Shown: positions 34,198 to 42,555 of the stretch, in pieces | Position numbering within the stretch: the stretch's first letter is position 1 | How the letters are laid out: each line of letters opens with the position of its first letter | The notes under the pieces: generated by a model | What the model saw: only the letters and a program-made list of their open reading frames with translations | Database searches by the model: none | Told to the model about the DNA's origin: nothing | From: Nocardiopsis suaedae | GTDB taxonomy: Bacteria; Actinomycetota; Actinomycetes; Streptosporangiales; Streptosporangiaceae | Reading direction: 5' to 3' | Length of the DNA stretch: 50,954 nt | NCBI RefSeq assembly: GCF_027706745.1 | Contig: NZ_JAQFWP010000052.1 | Location: forward strand, 1-50,954 | Program-made: the position numbers and the translations under genes

Positions 34198-35511
34198 TTG
34201 ACGGACACTGCGGCGCGCCCTGCGTTCGACGGCCTCGGCCTGCCCGAGGCGCTGGTGCGGACACTGGAGCGCAACGGTGTGACCCGGCCGTTCCCCATCC
34301 AGGCGGCCGCCATCCCCGACGCCCTCTCCGGGCGCGATGTGCTCGGGTGCGGGCGCACCGGGTCGGGCAAGACCCTGGCCTTCGGGCTGCCGCTGCTGGT
34401 CCGCGCCTCCGCCCGGCGGGCCGCCCCCAAGCGGCCCCGCGCCCTCGTGCTGGTCCCCACCCGCGAGCTGGCCCACCAGGTCCGGGACTCGCTCATGCCC
34501 TACGCCCGCGCGGTGGGCGCGTACATCGGCGACGTCGTCGGCGGCACCCCCTACGGTCGGCAGATCACCGCCCTCAGACGCGGTGTCGACCTGCTCGTCG
34601 CCACCCCCGGCCGCCTCACCGACCTGATCGATCAGGGCGCATGCGACCTGGGCGCGGTGGAGGCCCTGGTCCTGGACGAGGCCGACCAGATGTGCGACAT
34701 GGGCTTCCTCCCGCAGGTCCGCGACCTGCTCGACCGGGTCCGCCCCGAGACCCAGACGCTCCTGTTCTCGGCCACCCTCGACGGCGACGTCGACAAGCTC
34801 GTCCGCGCCTACATGTCCGACCCCGCGACCCACTCGGTGGACCCGCCGACCGCGCGCGTGGCCACCATGGACCACCACCTGCTGCGGGTCCTGCCCCGCG
34901 ACAAGGACCGGGTCGTCACCGAGATCGCCGCCCGCGACGGGCGCACCATCCTGTTCGTGCGCAGCAAGCACCGGGCCGACACCATCAGCGAGCGCCTGGC
35001 CGGGTCCGGGGTCCCCGCGGCGTCGCTGCACGGAGGCAAGTCGCAGAGCGTGCGCAGCAAGACCCTGGCCAAGTTCCGCGACGGCCGCATCCGCGCCCTG
35101 GTCGCCACGGACGTGGCAGCCCGGGGCATCCACGTCGACGGGATCGACCTGGTGGTCAACGTCGACCTCCCCAACGGCCACAAGGACTACCTGCACCGGG
35201 GCGGGCGCACCGCCCGCGCGGGCGAGACCGGCCGCGTGGTCTCGATCGTCCAGCCCAACCAGCGCCGGGTCGCGCGCCGCCTCCTCGGTGAGGCCGGGGT
35301 GCAGGCCGAGCAGCACCTGGTCAACCCCGGCGACGACCTGCTGTCCGAGGTCACCGGGGCGCAGCAGCCCTCCGGCGTGCCGTGGGTGGAGCCGCCCGAG
35401 CCCGAGCGCCCGCGCCGCCGCGGCCCTCGGCGGGGTCCGCGCCGCAACGGCCCCGAAAACGGCCGCCGTCCCAGGGGAGGCCGCGAAGGCGCCCGCCGCT
35501 CCGGCGGCTGA
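34198..35511 (+). CDS. DEAD-box ATP-dependent RNA helicase
   Basis: 437 residues. Q-motif glutamine Q35 (FPIQ), Walker A GRTGSGKT at 52-59, PTRELA, DEAD at 160-163, SAT at 191-193 and HRGGRTARAG (motif VI). The Arg/Gly-rich tail (PRRRGPRRGPRRNGPENGRR...) probably binds RNA, as in RhlE/CsdA-type helicases used in ribosome assembly and cold adaptation. TTG 34198 is the only start near the N-terminus; AGGAAGG lies about 11 nt upstream. A leader of up to about 180 nt may be regulatory. Confidence 0.92.
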   Translation: MTDTAARPAFDGLGLPEALVRTLERNGVTRPFPIQAAAIPDALSGRDVLGCGRTGSGKTLAFGLPLLVRASARRAAPKRPRALVLVPTRELAHQVRDSLMPYARAVGAYIGDVVGGTPYGRQITALRRGVDLLVATPGRLTDLIDQGACDLGAVEALVLDEADQMCDMGFLPQVRDLLDRVRPETQTLLFSATLDGDVDKLVRAYMSDPATHSVDPPTARVATMDHHLLRVLPRDKDRVVTEIAARDGRTILFVRSKHRADTISERLAGSGVPAASLHGGKSQSVRSKTLAKFRDGRIRALVATDVAARGIHVDGIDLVVNVDLPNGHKDYLHRGGRTARAGETGRVVSIVQPNQRRVARRLLGEAGVQAEQHLVNPGDDLLSEVTGAQQPSGVPWVEPPEPERPRRRGPRRGPRRNGPENGRRPRGGREGARRSGG

Positions 35512-36142
35512 CCGGGCCGGGGCCCCTCCGGCGGGGACCGGCGCCGATGGTGGCCGGACGCGTGGCGTGACCTCCGGCGGCAGTGGCCGCTGTCGGCGGA
35601 CGGCCGAAGGCCGTCCGCCCACGGGCAGGACGCTGGTCAGGGCGCTGCCCTGATTGGAGGGGGACGATGCTCCTAGGGCCTGTCCCCGTTGATCTCGGGC
35701 AAGTCGGGCTTAAGAGCGCCGCCATAAGCCCGACTTCCCCGAGATCAGCGACGGAGGGGCCGGGCGAGGGGAACTCCAGACAGAACCTAGGGGCGTCGCC
35801 GGTGCCCAGGTCCCGTGGTGGTCTGACCTGGAGGTTGCTGGGGGCGTCCGTTGGACGGCCGTGACTGTGGGGGTCTCTGGGGCTGTGTTCGGGGCCTTGT
35901 GCGAGCGGGACTTGGGTGCTGGTCGCGTTGACCTTTCGGTGTTGTTGAGCTGTCGAGGCGGCCCGAGGGGCCCTCGCGGAGCTATTGGCGGTCCGCCCTG
36001 TCCTCAGGCCGTGTCGACCGTGTCGGCCTGGCTGGATGGGAGTGGCGTCCCTCCAATGGACGCGCCCCGCCCGGACCGGGGGAGGCTGTGGCGCTCCGAC
36101 GGTGTGGCCGGTGCCTCTCGCCTGGAGATGCCGGGTGCGCGC
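35512..36142. other. Convergent intergenic region after the DEAD-box gene
   Basis: 631 bp, no credible gene. It holds palindromic element F2 and, near 35830-35950, a G/T-rich stretch less GC-biased than its surroundings. No fold or family was recognised there. Confidence 0.4.
35687..35751. repeat. Interspersed palindromic element, variant F2
   Basis: A 25-bp near-perfect stem: TTGATCTCGGGCAAGTCGGG on the left pairs with CCCGACTTCCCCGAGATCAG on the right, with a 12-nt loop. The tips match F1 and the E elements; the interior is different. It lies 175 bp after the DEAD-box stop in a convergent region. Confidence 0.8.
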
Positions 36143-36853
36143 TCAGCGACCGGTGCCGAACTCCACGCACCGCTGATGCACCTCCGCCAGGGACCTGCGG
36201 GCATCCTCGTGCTCGCCCTCCTCAGGAGGCAGGTCCCTCAGGCGCCAGACCGCGTCCTGCACCCTCCACCTCATGTGGTCGCCTTCGGGGGACCGTCCCG
36301 GCGGGCCGAATTCCCGCCGGATGGCCGCGAGGCAGAACCGTCCCAGCTCTTCCGGCGTCGCCTCCTCGCGCGGGGGCGGCGGCGCCGCGTCGGCCTGGGG
36401 TGCGGACGCGTCATCGGGCGCCTCACCGGACACGTCGCCGGGTTCCCCGCCTGGGGCCGCGGGGTCTGGGCCCCCGGCCTCGGGGGATGCGTCCACCGCG
36501 GGCGTACCGGCGGCGCCTGAACCGTCTGTGCCGTCCGTGACGTAAGAGCCGCCGGCGGCCTCCGCGGCGTACGAGGCCGTCGGCTCCTCCGGGTCGGTGC
36601 CGGAGTCCGCCGCCCGCGCCCCCTCCCCGCCGGCGTCGTGGACGAGCTGCTCCTCGGTCACCGTGTCGTCCATGATCCCCAGCGCCAGCGCCAGGCACCC
36701 CCCGAGCACGAACACAGCGGCGCCCACCGCCACCCACGGCCACGCCGGGCCGAACGCCAGCGCGACCCCGCCGCCCGTGAACCCGGCGACCATCAGCCCG
36801 ACGCAGGCCCAGCTCCGCCCGTGTCCGAGATGGGAGGCGCCGTCGCCGTCCAT
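36143..36853 (-). CDS. HGxxPAAW-type membrane protein with acidic linker and C-terminal helical domain
   Basis: 236 residues. The N-terminus has HGRSWACVGLMVAGFTGGGVAL and WPWVAVGAAVFVLGGCLALAL, two membrane helices with the position-specific His-Gly of small HGxxPAAW proteins. A disordered Ala/Pro/Asp/Glu-rich linker (about 75-165) follows, and then a compact C-terminal segment (ELGRFCLAAIRREFGPPGR...RRSLAEVHQRCVEFG). The usual HGxxPAAW protein ends after the helices, so the extension is unusual. ATG 36853 has GAGGAG 6 nt upstream. Function unknown. Confidence 0.7.
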   Translation of the reverse strand: MDGDGASHLGHGRSWACVGLMVAGFTGGGVALAFGPAWPWVAVGAAVFVLGGCLALALGIMDDTVTEEQLVHDAGGEGARAADSGTDPEEPTASYAAEAAGGSYVTDGTDGSGAAGTPAVDASPEAGGPDPAAPGGEPGDVSGEAPDDASAPQADAAPPPPREEATPEELGRFCLAAIRREFGPPGRSPEGDHMRWRVQDAVWRLRDLPPEEGEHEDARRSLAEVHQRCVEFGTGR

Positions 36854-37203
36854 AGCCGCTCCTCACCCTCGCCGTCCTGTGCTGGGAGCGGTTCCCGCGC
36901 GCCGTGCCCCGGTAACCCGCCACCAGGGGAATCCCGAGGTATATGCCCTTGTGAGTGAAAAGTCTGATTCGGGTGTACAGTCTCCTGTGTGCGGGGTCAC
37001 CCCGTATCGCTCAGCGTGTCGGTGATCAGGTCGAACGCCCTGCGCACCCATGATGGAAGCGGTGGACGCCCACGGGGATCCGGGGGCCGCCGCTCGCGCC
37101 GGCCTCCCCATCGGGCGGCCGCACCGTCGCTGCCGGCCGCACAGCCTCCACCCGGGAACCCCGGGCGGTGCGCCGTGCCCGCCTCGAAGGAGAACTCCAC
37201 CGC
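36854..37203. other. Divergent intergenic region upstream of AGCS symporter
   Basis: 350 bp without a credible gene. AT-richer DNA at 36938-36985 contains TACAGT (36976-36981), a possible -10 for the symporter, leaving a leader of over 200 nt. I looked for a glycine riboswitch, known before some AGCS genes, and saw no core motif. Confidence 0.4.
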
Positions 37204-38661
37204 GTGGACGCACTGAACGACGCCATCGTCTCCGTGAACGATGTGTTCTGGGGCTACCTGCTCATCCCCTTCCTGCTCCTCCTCGCCGTCTACTTCACGG
37301 TGCGCTCGGGGGTCGTGCAGATCCGCCTGTTCCCCGAGATGTTCCGCGTGCTGCGCGGGCAGCCGCCCACGGCGGCCGACGGCAAGAAGGCGATCTCCTC
37401 CTTCCAGGCCTTCGCCATCTCCGCGGCCTCGCGCGTGGGCACCGGCAACATCGTCGGCGTCGCCACCGCCATCGCCCTCGGCGGCCCCGGCGCCGTGTTC
37501 TGGATGTGGCTGATGGCGCTCCTGGTCGGCTCGGCCGCCTTCGTCGAGTCCACCCTGGCCCAGCTGTTCAAGGTGCGCGACCGCACCGGCTTCCGCGGCG
37601 GCCCCGCCTACTACATGCAGTACGGCCTGGGCGCCCGCTGGATGGGCCTGGTGTTCGCCGTCGTCATCACCGTGACCTTCGGCTTCATCTTCAACTCGGT
37701 GCAGTCCAACAGCATCGCCGACTCCATCTCCAGCTCCGTGGCCGCTTTCGGCGTCGAGGCCGGTCCGGGGCTGCTGTGGGGCGTGGGCGTCGTGCTGGCG
37801 ATCCTGGTCGCCGCGGTCATCTTCGGCGGCGTGCGCCGCATCGCCCACGTCGCCCAGCTGCTGGTGCCCGTCATGGCCCTGGCCTACCTGGTCATCGGCC
37901 TGGTCGTGGTCGCCATGAACCTGGACCAGATCCCGCGGGTGCTCGGCGACATCGTCTCCGGCGCGTTCGGCGCCCGCGAGTTCGTCTCGGGCGGCATCGG
38001 CGCCGCCATCGTGCAGGGCATGCGCCGCGGCATGTTCTCCAACGAGGCCGGCCTGGGGTCGGCCCCGAACGCCGGCGCCACCGCCGCCGTCAGCCACCCG
38101 GTCAAGCAGGGCCTGGTGCAGACCTTGGGCGTCTACTTCGACACCCTGCTGATCTGCTCCATCACCGCCTTCATCGTGCTGGTCGCCGACCCCTCCTACG
38201 GCGAGCGCGAGGGCGCCTCGCTCACCCAGGCTTCCCTGGAGGCCAACCTGGGCGTGTGGGCGGTGCACGCGCTCACCGTCATCCTGTTCCTGCTGGCCTT
38301 CACCTCGGTGCTGGGCAACTACTACTACGGCGAGTCCAACCTGCGCTTCATGTCCGCCTCCAACGGGGTCATGGTCGGCTACCGGGTGCTGGTGCTGGCC
38401 ATGGTGTTCGCGGGCGCGGTCGCCCCGCTGGACCTGGTGTGGACCATGGCCGACGTGTTCCAGGGCGTCATGGCCACGGTCAACCTGATCGCGATCGCTC
38501 CGCTGGCGGGCATCGCCTTCCTGCTGCTGCGCGACTACACCGCCCAGCGCAAGGAGGGGCGCGACCCGGTGTTCACCCGCGACCGCCTGCCCGGCGTCGC
38601 TGGCGTGCAGTGCTGGGAGAGCGAGACCGACCTGGCCAGCGAGCCCGGCGACCGCCTTTAG
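37204..38661 (+). CDS. AGCS family alanine/glycine:sodium symporter
   Basis: 485 residues and about 11 helices. AGCS blocks: AISAASRVGTGNIVGVATAIALGGPGAVFWMW, FRGGPAYYMQYGLG, RGMFSNEAGLGSAPNAGATA and a late ALTVILFLLAFTSVLGNYYYGE. It imports alanine or glycine with Na+, and so depends on the sodium gradient the Mrp complex maintains. GTG 37204 is used with AAGGAG at 37187-37192; GTG 37168 lies upstream but before the ribosome site. A strong terminator follows. Confidence 0.93.
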   Translation: MDALNDAIVSVNDVFWGYLLIPFLLLLAVYFTVRSGVVQIRLFPEMFRVLRGQPPTAADGKKAISSFQAFAISAASRVGTGNIVGVATAIALGGPGAVFWMWLMALLVGSAAFVESTLAQLFKVRDRTGFRGGPAYYMQYGLGARWMGLVFAVVITVTFGFIFNSVQSNSIADSISSSVAAFGVEAGPGLLWGVGVVLAILVAAVIFGGVRRIAHVAQLLVPVMALAYLVIGLVVVAMNLDQIPRVLGDIVSGAFGAREFVSGGIGAAIVQGMRRGMFSNEAGLGSAPNAGATAAVSHPVKQGLVQTLGVYFDTLLICSITAFIVLVADPSYGEREGASLTQASLEANLGVWAVHALTVILFLLAFTSVLGNYYYGESNLRFMSASNGVMVGYRVLVLAMVFAGAVAPLDLVWTMADVFQGVMATVNLIAIAPLAGIAFLLLRDYTAQRKEGRDPVFTRDRLPGVAGVQCWESETDLASEPGDRL

Positions 38662-38700
38662 GCACCGCCCCGCCGAACCCGGCACGGCCCCGGCCTCGGT

Positions 38701-38732
38701 ACGGCCCCGGTCCCGACGCGGACCGGGGCCGT
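38701..38732 (+). terminator. AGCS symporter terminator hairpin
   Basis: A perfect 13-bp stem (ACGGCCCCGGTCC, 38701-38713, with 38720-38732) and a 6-nt loop begin 40 bp after the symporter stop. Confidence 0.7.
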
Positions 38733-38969
38733 TCGCGTGCAGGGACGCCGGGGACACCGGGGACGCCGACGACGGGCCGCTGATTCCGGGGAAGGCCCAC
38801 ATTCCGGGCCGCGGACCCGGTACCCTCGTGCCCACCCCCACCGCGCCCCGGCGGAGTGCGGGCCGCGCGGGTCGACGATGACCGGCCGCGGCGACCGCCC
38901 CCGGCCCAGCGGGCGCGCACACACGACCGACGGGCGCCGCGGGAACGCGCCGCCTCCCTGAGCGCGGAC

Positions 38970-38982
38970 GATAACCGTTTTC
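38970..38982 (+). promoter_or_regulatory. Candidate Zur (zinc uptake regulator) box
   Basis: GATAACCGTTTTC is a 13-bp near-palindrome (GATAAC-C-GTTTTC; 5 of 6 pairs). It has the layout of the actinobacterial Zur consensus TGAAAATGATTTTCA. It is immediately followed by TAGCAT (38985-38990), a possible -10, and lies 66 bp before the permease start, a position suited to repression. Confidence 0.5.
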
Positions 38983-39047
38983 GGTAGCATGCGCCGGGTA
39001 CCGCGCGCCGCACCGCGGCACCAGCCCACCCGATACGGAGTGCACAC

Positions 39048-40121
39048 GTGTCCGACAGCCCACCGGGCCCGTCCCGGCCGCCGGCCTCCTCACTCGGCGA
39101 CTCCATCGTCGCGGACTGGGACGGCTCCGGGGACGAGCTCCCGCCGCCGGAATGGGGGCGCCCCCGGGGCCCACGGCGCGCCGCGACCGTCTGGCTCTTC
39201 GCGGTCCTCATCTCCGCCATGGCCGCGGCCAACGCCTGGCTCGCCGGAGGCATGGAGCACGAGGCCTTCCTCGCCTGGGCCACCGTCTTCACCGCCATCT
39301 CCTTCCAGGCGCTGCCCTTCCTGGTGTTCGGCGTCGCCCTGTCGGCGGCCCTGACCGCGTTCGTCCCCGCCTCCTTCTACCGCCGGTTCATCCCGCGCAA
39401 CCCGATGGCCGCAGTCCCCGTGGCCGGGCTGTCCGGCGCCGTGCTGCCCGGCTGCGAATGCGCCTCCGTGCCCATCGCCGGAGGCCTCATCAAGCGCGGC
39501 ATCGCCCCCGCCGCCGCGCTCACCTTCCTGCTGGCCGCCCCCGCCATCAACCCGGTGGTGCTCGTGGCCACCGCCGTCGCCTTCCCCGGCCGCCCCGAGG
39601 TGTGGGTGGCGCGGCTGCTCGCCTCGCTCGGCGCCGCCGTGGTCGTCGGCTGGATCTGGGCGCGCCTGGGCAAGACCGACTGGCTGCGCCCGCCGCGCAA
39701 CTCCCACGCCCCCGACGCCACCAAGGCCGAGGTCTTCCGCGACTCGATGGTGCACGACCTCATCCACGCCGGGGGCTTCCTCGTCGTCGGCGCCATCGCC
39801 GCCGCGACGCTCAACGTCGCCGTCCCGCGCGAATGGGTCAACGGTGTCGGCGACCTGCCCGTCGTCGGCGTGCTGGTGCTGGCGGTGCTGGCGATCCTGC
39901 TGTCGATCTGCTCCGAGGCCGACGCCTTCGTCGCCGCCAGCCTCAACGCGTTCTCACCGACCGCCCAGCTCGCCTTCATGGTGGTGGGCCCCATGGTGGA
40001 CTTGAAGCTCATCGCCCTGCAGGCGGGCACGTTCGGCTGGGGCTTCGTGCGCCGGTTCGTCCCCCTCACCCTCGCCGCCGCACTGGTGTTCACGTTCCTG
40101 ATCGGAGGGCTGCTCCTGTGA
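39048..40121 (+). CDS. Permease (UPF0718/DUF318, ArsP-like)
   Basis: 357 residues, about eight helices after a Pro-rich cytosolic N-terminus. The family core LSGAVLPGCECASVPIAGGLIKRG and LLAAPAINPVVLVAT is present, with the paired cysteines of GCEC. It is always paired with the next gene's family (DUF1980), as in B. subtilis YcgR-YcgQ; metal or metabolite export or uptake has been proposed for the pair. GTG 39048 is used. A Zur-like box upstream suggests zinc control. The two genes overlap (GTGA). Confidence 0.88.
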   Translation: MSDSPPGPSRPPASSLGDSIVADWDGSGDELPPPEWGRPRGPRRAATVWLFAVLISAMAAANAWLAGGMEHEAFLAWATVFTAISFQALPFLVFGVALSAALTAFVPASFYRRFIPRNPMAAVPVAGLSGAVLPGCECASVPIAGGLIKRGIAPAAALTFLLAAPAINPVVLVATAVAFPGRPEVWVARLLASLGAAVVVGWIWARLGKTDWLRPPRNSHAPDATKAEVFRDSMVHDLIHAGGFLVVGAIAAATLNVAVPREWVNGVGDLPVVGVLVLAVLAILLSICSEADAFVAASLNAFSPTAQLAFMVVGPMVDLKLIALQAGTFGWGFVRRFVPLTLAAALVFTFLIGGLLL

Positions 40122-40864
40122 ACCGGATCGCGCAAGGCCTGGTCCTGGTGCTGCTGGGCGCCGCGGCGCTGGGCACCACGCTCGCCTCCGACCTGTACCT
40201 GAACTACGTGCAGGGCTATTTCCGCCCCTTCCTCATCGCGGCGGGGGCCGTGCTGGTGGTCCTCGGCGTCCTGGTGATCGCCGCCGACCTCCGGGCGGCC
40301 GCCCGGGGCGCCGACGCGGACGACGCCGCCGCCTGCGGGCACGGCCACGGCGCCGAGGGCGGGCCCCGGGTGGCCTGGCTCCTGCTGCTGCCCGTGGTGT
40401 CGGTGTTCGTGGTGGCCCCGCCCGCCCTGGGCGCCTACACCGCAAGCGCCCAGGGCGCCTCGTCGGCGCCGGACCGGGTCGACCTCAGCGAGTACCGCGA
40501 CGACCCCTTCGCCGAGGCGGGGGACGGCCCGGTGGAGCTGGAGATGCGCGAGTTCGTCTCGCGGGCCTGGACCGACGAGGAGCGCACCATGTCCGGGAAG
40601 ACCATCGAGCTGACCGGGTTCACCGTGCCCAATCCGGAGGGCGAGGGGTGGTACCTGGCCCGGCTGGAAATGGCGTGCTGCGCCGCCGACGCGGTGGTCA
40701 ACCGGGTGCTCATCACCGACGAGCCCGCCCCCGAGAAGGACAGCTGGTGGCGGGTGCGCGGCACGTGGGACGAGCCCGAGGGCGACCTGCAGGAGGTGCG
40801 CGACCACCGGTTCACCGTCGAGGAGATGGAAGAGGTGGAGAACCCGCCCGACCCCTACGAGTAG
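40118..40864 (+). CDS. TIGR03943/DUF1980 family membrane protein, permease partner
   Basis: 248 residues. Two N-terminal helices (LVLVLLGAAALGTTLA; PFLIAAGAVLVVLGVLVIAA), a His/Cys-rich loop CGHGHG that could bind metal, a third helix, then an extracytoplasmic domain with MACCAADAVVNRV, the conserved CC of this family. It acts with the upstream permease. GTG 40118 overlaps the permease TGA. It ends 12 bp from the convergent IclR gene. Confidence 0.88.
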   Translation: MNRIAQGLVLVLLGAAALGTTLASDLYLNYVQGYFRPFLIAAGAVLVVLGVLVIAADLRAAARGADADDAAACGHGHGAEGGPRVAWLLLLPVVSVFVVAPPALGAYTASAQGASSAPDRVDLSEYRDDPFAEAGDGPVELEMREFVSRAWTDEERTMSGKTIELTGFTVPNPEGEGWYLARLEMACCAADAVVNRVLITDEPAPEKDSWWRVRGTWDEPEGDLQEVRDHRFTVEEMEEVENPPDPYE

Positions 40865-40876
40865 GGCGGGTCCCCG

Positions 40877-41707
40877 TCACTCCCGCCCGGGTGCGGCGCC
40901 CGGCCCACGCGGGAGCGGCGCCGCGGGGGCGCCCAGGTCGGCGGAGATGCGCGCGGCCACCGCCGCCACCTGGGGGCCCAGATGCCGCACCCGCGCCGCC
41001 GGAAGGCGGCTCACCAGCGACGACACGCTGATCGCGGCGATCGGGTCGCGGTTGTGGTCGAACACCGGGGCGGCCACGCACCGCACCTCCGGCTCGTTCT
41101 CCCGGTCGTCGATGGCGTAGCCGCGCTCGCGCACCCGCCGCAGCTCCTCCACGAACACCTCCGGGTCGGTGACGGTGCGCGCCGTCGCCGCGGCCAGCCC
41201 CTCGTCCAGCACGTCCCGCACCAGGTCGGGCGGGGCGAAGGCGAGGATCGCCTTGCCGACCGCGGTGCGGTGGGCGGGCATCCGCGCGCCGATCCGGGAG
41301 GCCATCCGCACGGTCGTGGTGTTCTCCACCTTGTCGGCGTACACCACGTCGTGCCCGTCGAGCAGCACCAGGTGGCAGGTGTGCCCGGTGCGCCGCATCA
41401 GGTGCCGCAGGTGGTCCGAGGCGACCGAGCGCAGGTCCAGCTGGTCCAGGTAGGCCTGCCACAGCGACAGCGCCGCCGGGCCCAGCCGGAACCGGCCGCT
41501 GTCCCGGTCGCGCGCCAGCAGGCCCGCCTCCAGCAGCGGCGCCGACAGCCGCAGCACCGAGCTCTTGTTCACCCCGACCCCCTCGGCGAGCTGGGTCAGC
41601 GTCGCCCCGCCGCTGGCCGCGGGGGTGGACCGGACGAACTCCAGAATGGCCAGGGCGCGGCGCAGCGACACCGACGCGTTGCGGCGGGGGGCGGCTTCGG
41701 CGGTCAT
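40877..41707 (-). CDS. IclR family transcriptional regulator
   Basis: 276 residues. The N-terminal winged helix-turn-helix reads TLTQLAEGVGVNKSSVLRLSAPLLEAGLL, and the C-terminal effector domain has HLVLLDGHDVVYADKVE, ARMPAHRTAVGKAILAF and VRCVAAPVFDHNRDPIAAISVSS. It is the last gene of the sugar ABC operon, its ATG overlapping the permease stop, so it is very likely the local regulator. The effector is probably a sugar or a derivative. Confidence 0.92.
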   Translation of the reverse strand: MTAEAAPRRNASVSLRRALAILEFVRSTPAASGGATLTQLAEGVGVNKSSVLRLSAPLLEAGLLARDRDSGRFRLGPAALSLWQAYLDQLDLRSVASDHLRHLMRRTGHTCHLVLLDGHDVVYADKVENTTTVRMASRIGARMPAHRTAVGKAILAFAPPDLVRDVLDEGLAAATARTVTDPEVFVEELRRVRERGYAIDDRENEPEVRCVAAPVFDHNRDPIAAISVSSLVSRLPAARVRHLGPQVAAVAARISADLGAPAAPLPRGPGAAPGRE

Positions 41708-42555
41708 CCCTTGACGGCTCCTCCCAGGCCCGAGGCCAGTCGGCGCTGCACGAACAGGAAGAACACCAGCACCGGCAGCGTCATCAGCACCGACCCGGCC
41801 ATGATCCCTCCCCAGTCGTTCTCGTCGGGCTTGAAGAACGACAGCAGCGCGATCGGCAGTGTCTGGTTCTCCTGCGCCGAGATGATGAAGGTGCGGGCGA
41901 ACAGGAAGTCGTTCCAGGTCATGATGAAGGAGAAGATGCTGGTGGCCACCACCCCGGGGGCGGTCAGCGGGAACAGCACCCGGGTGACGAAGGTCAGGCT
42001 GCCCGCGCCGTCCAGCCACGAGGCCTCCTCCAGCTCGCGGGGGACCGCGGCGACGAACCCGCGCAGCATCCAGATCGCCAGCGGAACCGCGAACGCGGTG
42101 TGCACCAGCATCAGCGACCCCAGGTGGTTCAGGCCCAGGCCGGGCACCGCGCCGCCGATGGTGCGCATCAGGAAGAACAGCGGGATGGTCAGCGCCTCCA
42201 CCGGCACCATCTGCGCGGTGATCACCATGATCAGCAGGGTGGTGCGCATGCGGAACCGGTACCGGGTCAGCGCCACCGCCGCCAGGAAGGCGCACAGCGT
42301 GGAGAAGACCACCACCACGGCCGCCACCAGCAGGCTGTTCAGCAGGTACTGGCCGAACCCGTCCACCAGCAGCACGCGGCGGAAGGAGTCCAGTGTCGGC
42401 TCCAGGGTGTAGGGCTTCGGGTCGCCCGCCTCCAGGTCGGTGCGGGGCTTGAGGGCCGACAGCACCATCCAGTAGAGCGGGAACGCCACCGCACCGGCGA
42501 TGAGCAGCCCGGCGCCGTCCGTGCGGATCCGGCGCAGCGTCGCGACGCCTCGCAT
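41704..42555 (-). CDS. Carbohydrate ABC transporter permease, MalG type
   Basis: 283 residues, six helices. The EAA loop ELEEASWLDGAGSLTFVTRVLFPLTAPG contacts the ATPase. LKPRTDLEAGDP...PTLDSFRRVL is the typical first periplasmic loop of CUT1-type permeases. ATG 42555 overlaps the upstream permease TGA by one base. No ATPase gene is present in the cluster, so a shared ATPase (MsiK type) encoded elsewhere is expected. Confidence 0.93.
   Translation of the reverse strand: MRGVATLRRIRTDGAGLLIAGAVAFPLYWMVLSALKPRTDLEAGDPKPYTLEPTLDSFRRVLLVDGFGQYLLNSLLVAAVVVVFSTLCAFLAAVALTRYRFRMRTTLLIMVITAQMVPVEALTIPLFFLMRTIGGAVPGLGLNHLGSLMLVHTAFAVPLAIWMLRGFVAAVPRELEEASWLDGAGSLTFVTRVLFPLTAPGVVATSIFSFIMTWNDFLFARTFIISAQENQTLPIALLSFFKPDENDWGGIMAGSVLMTLPVLVFFLFVQRRLASGLGGAVKG

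Noticed and set aside
36854-37203. Glycine riboswitch before the AGCS symporter
   Set aside because: The conserved core and the tandem-aptamer layout are not visible on the coding strand.
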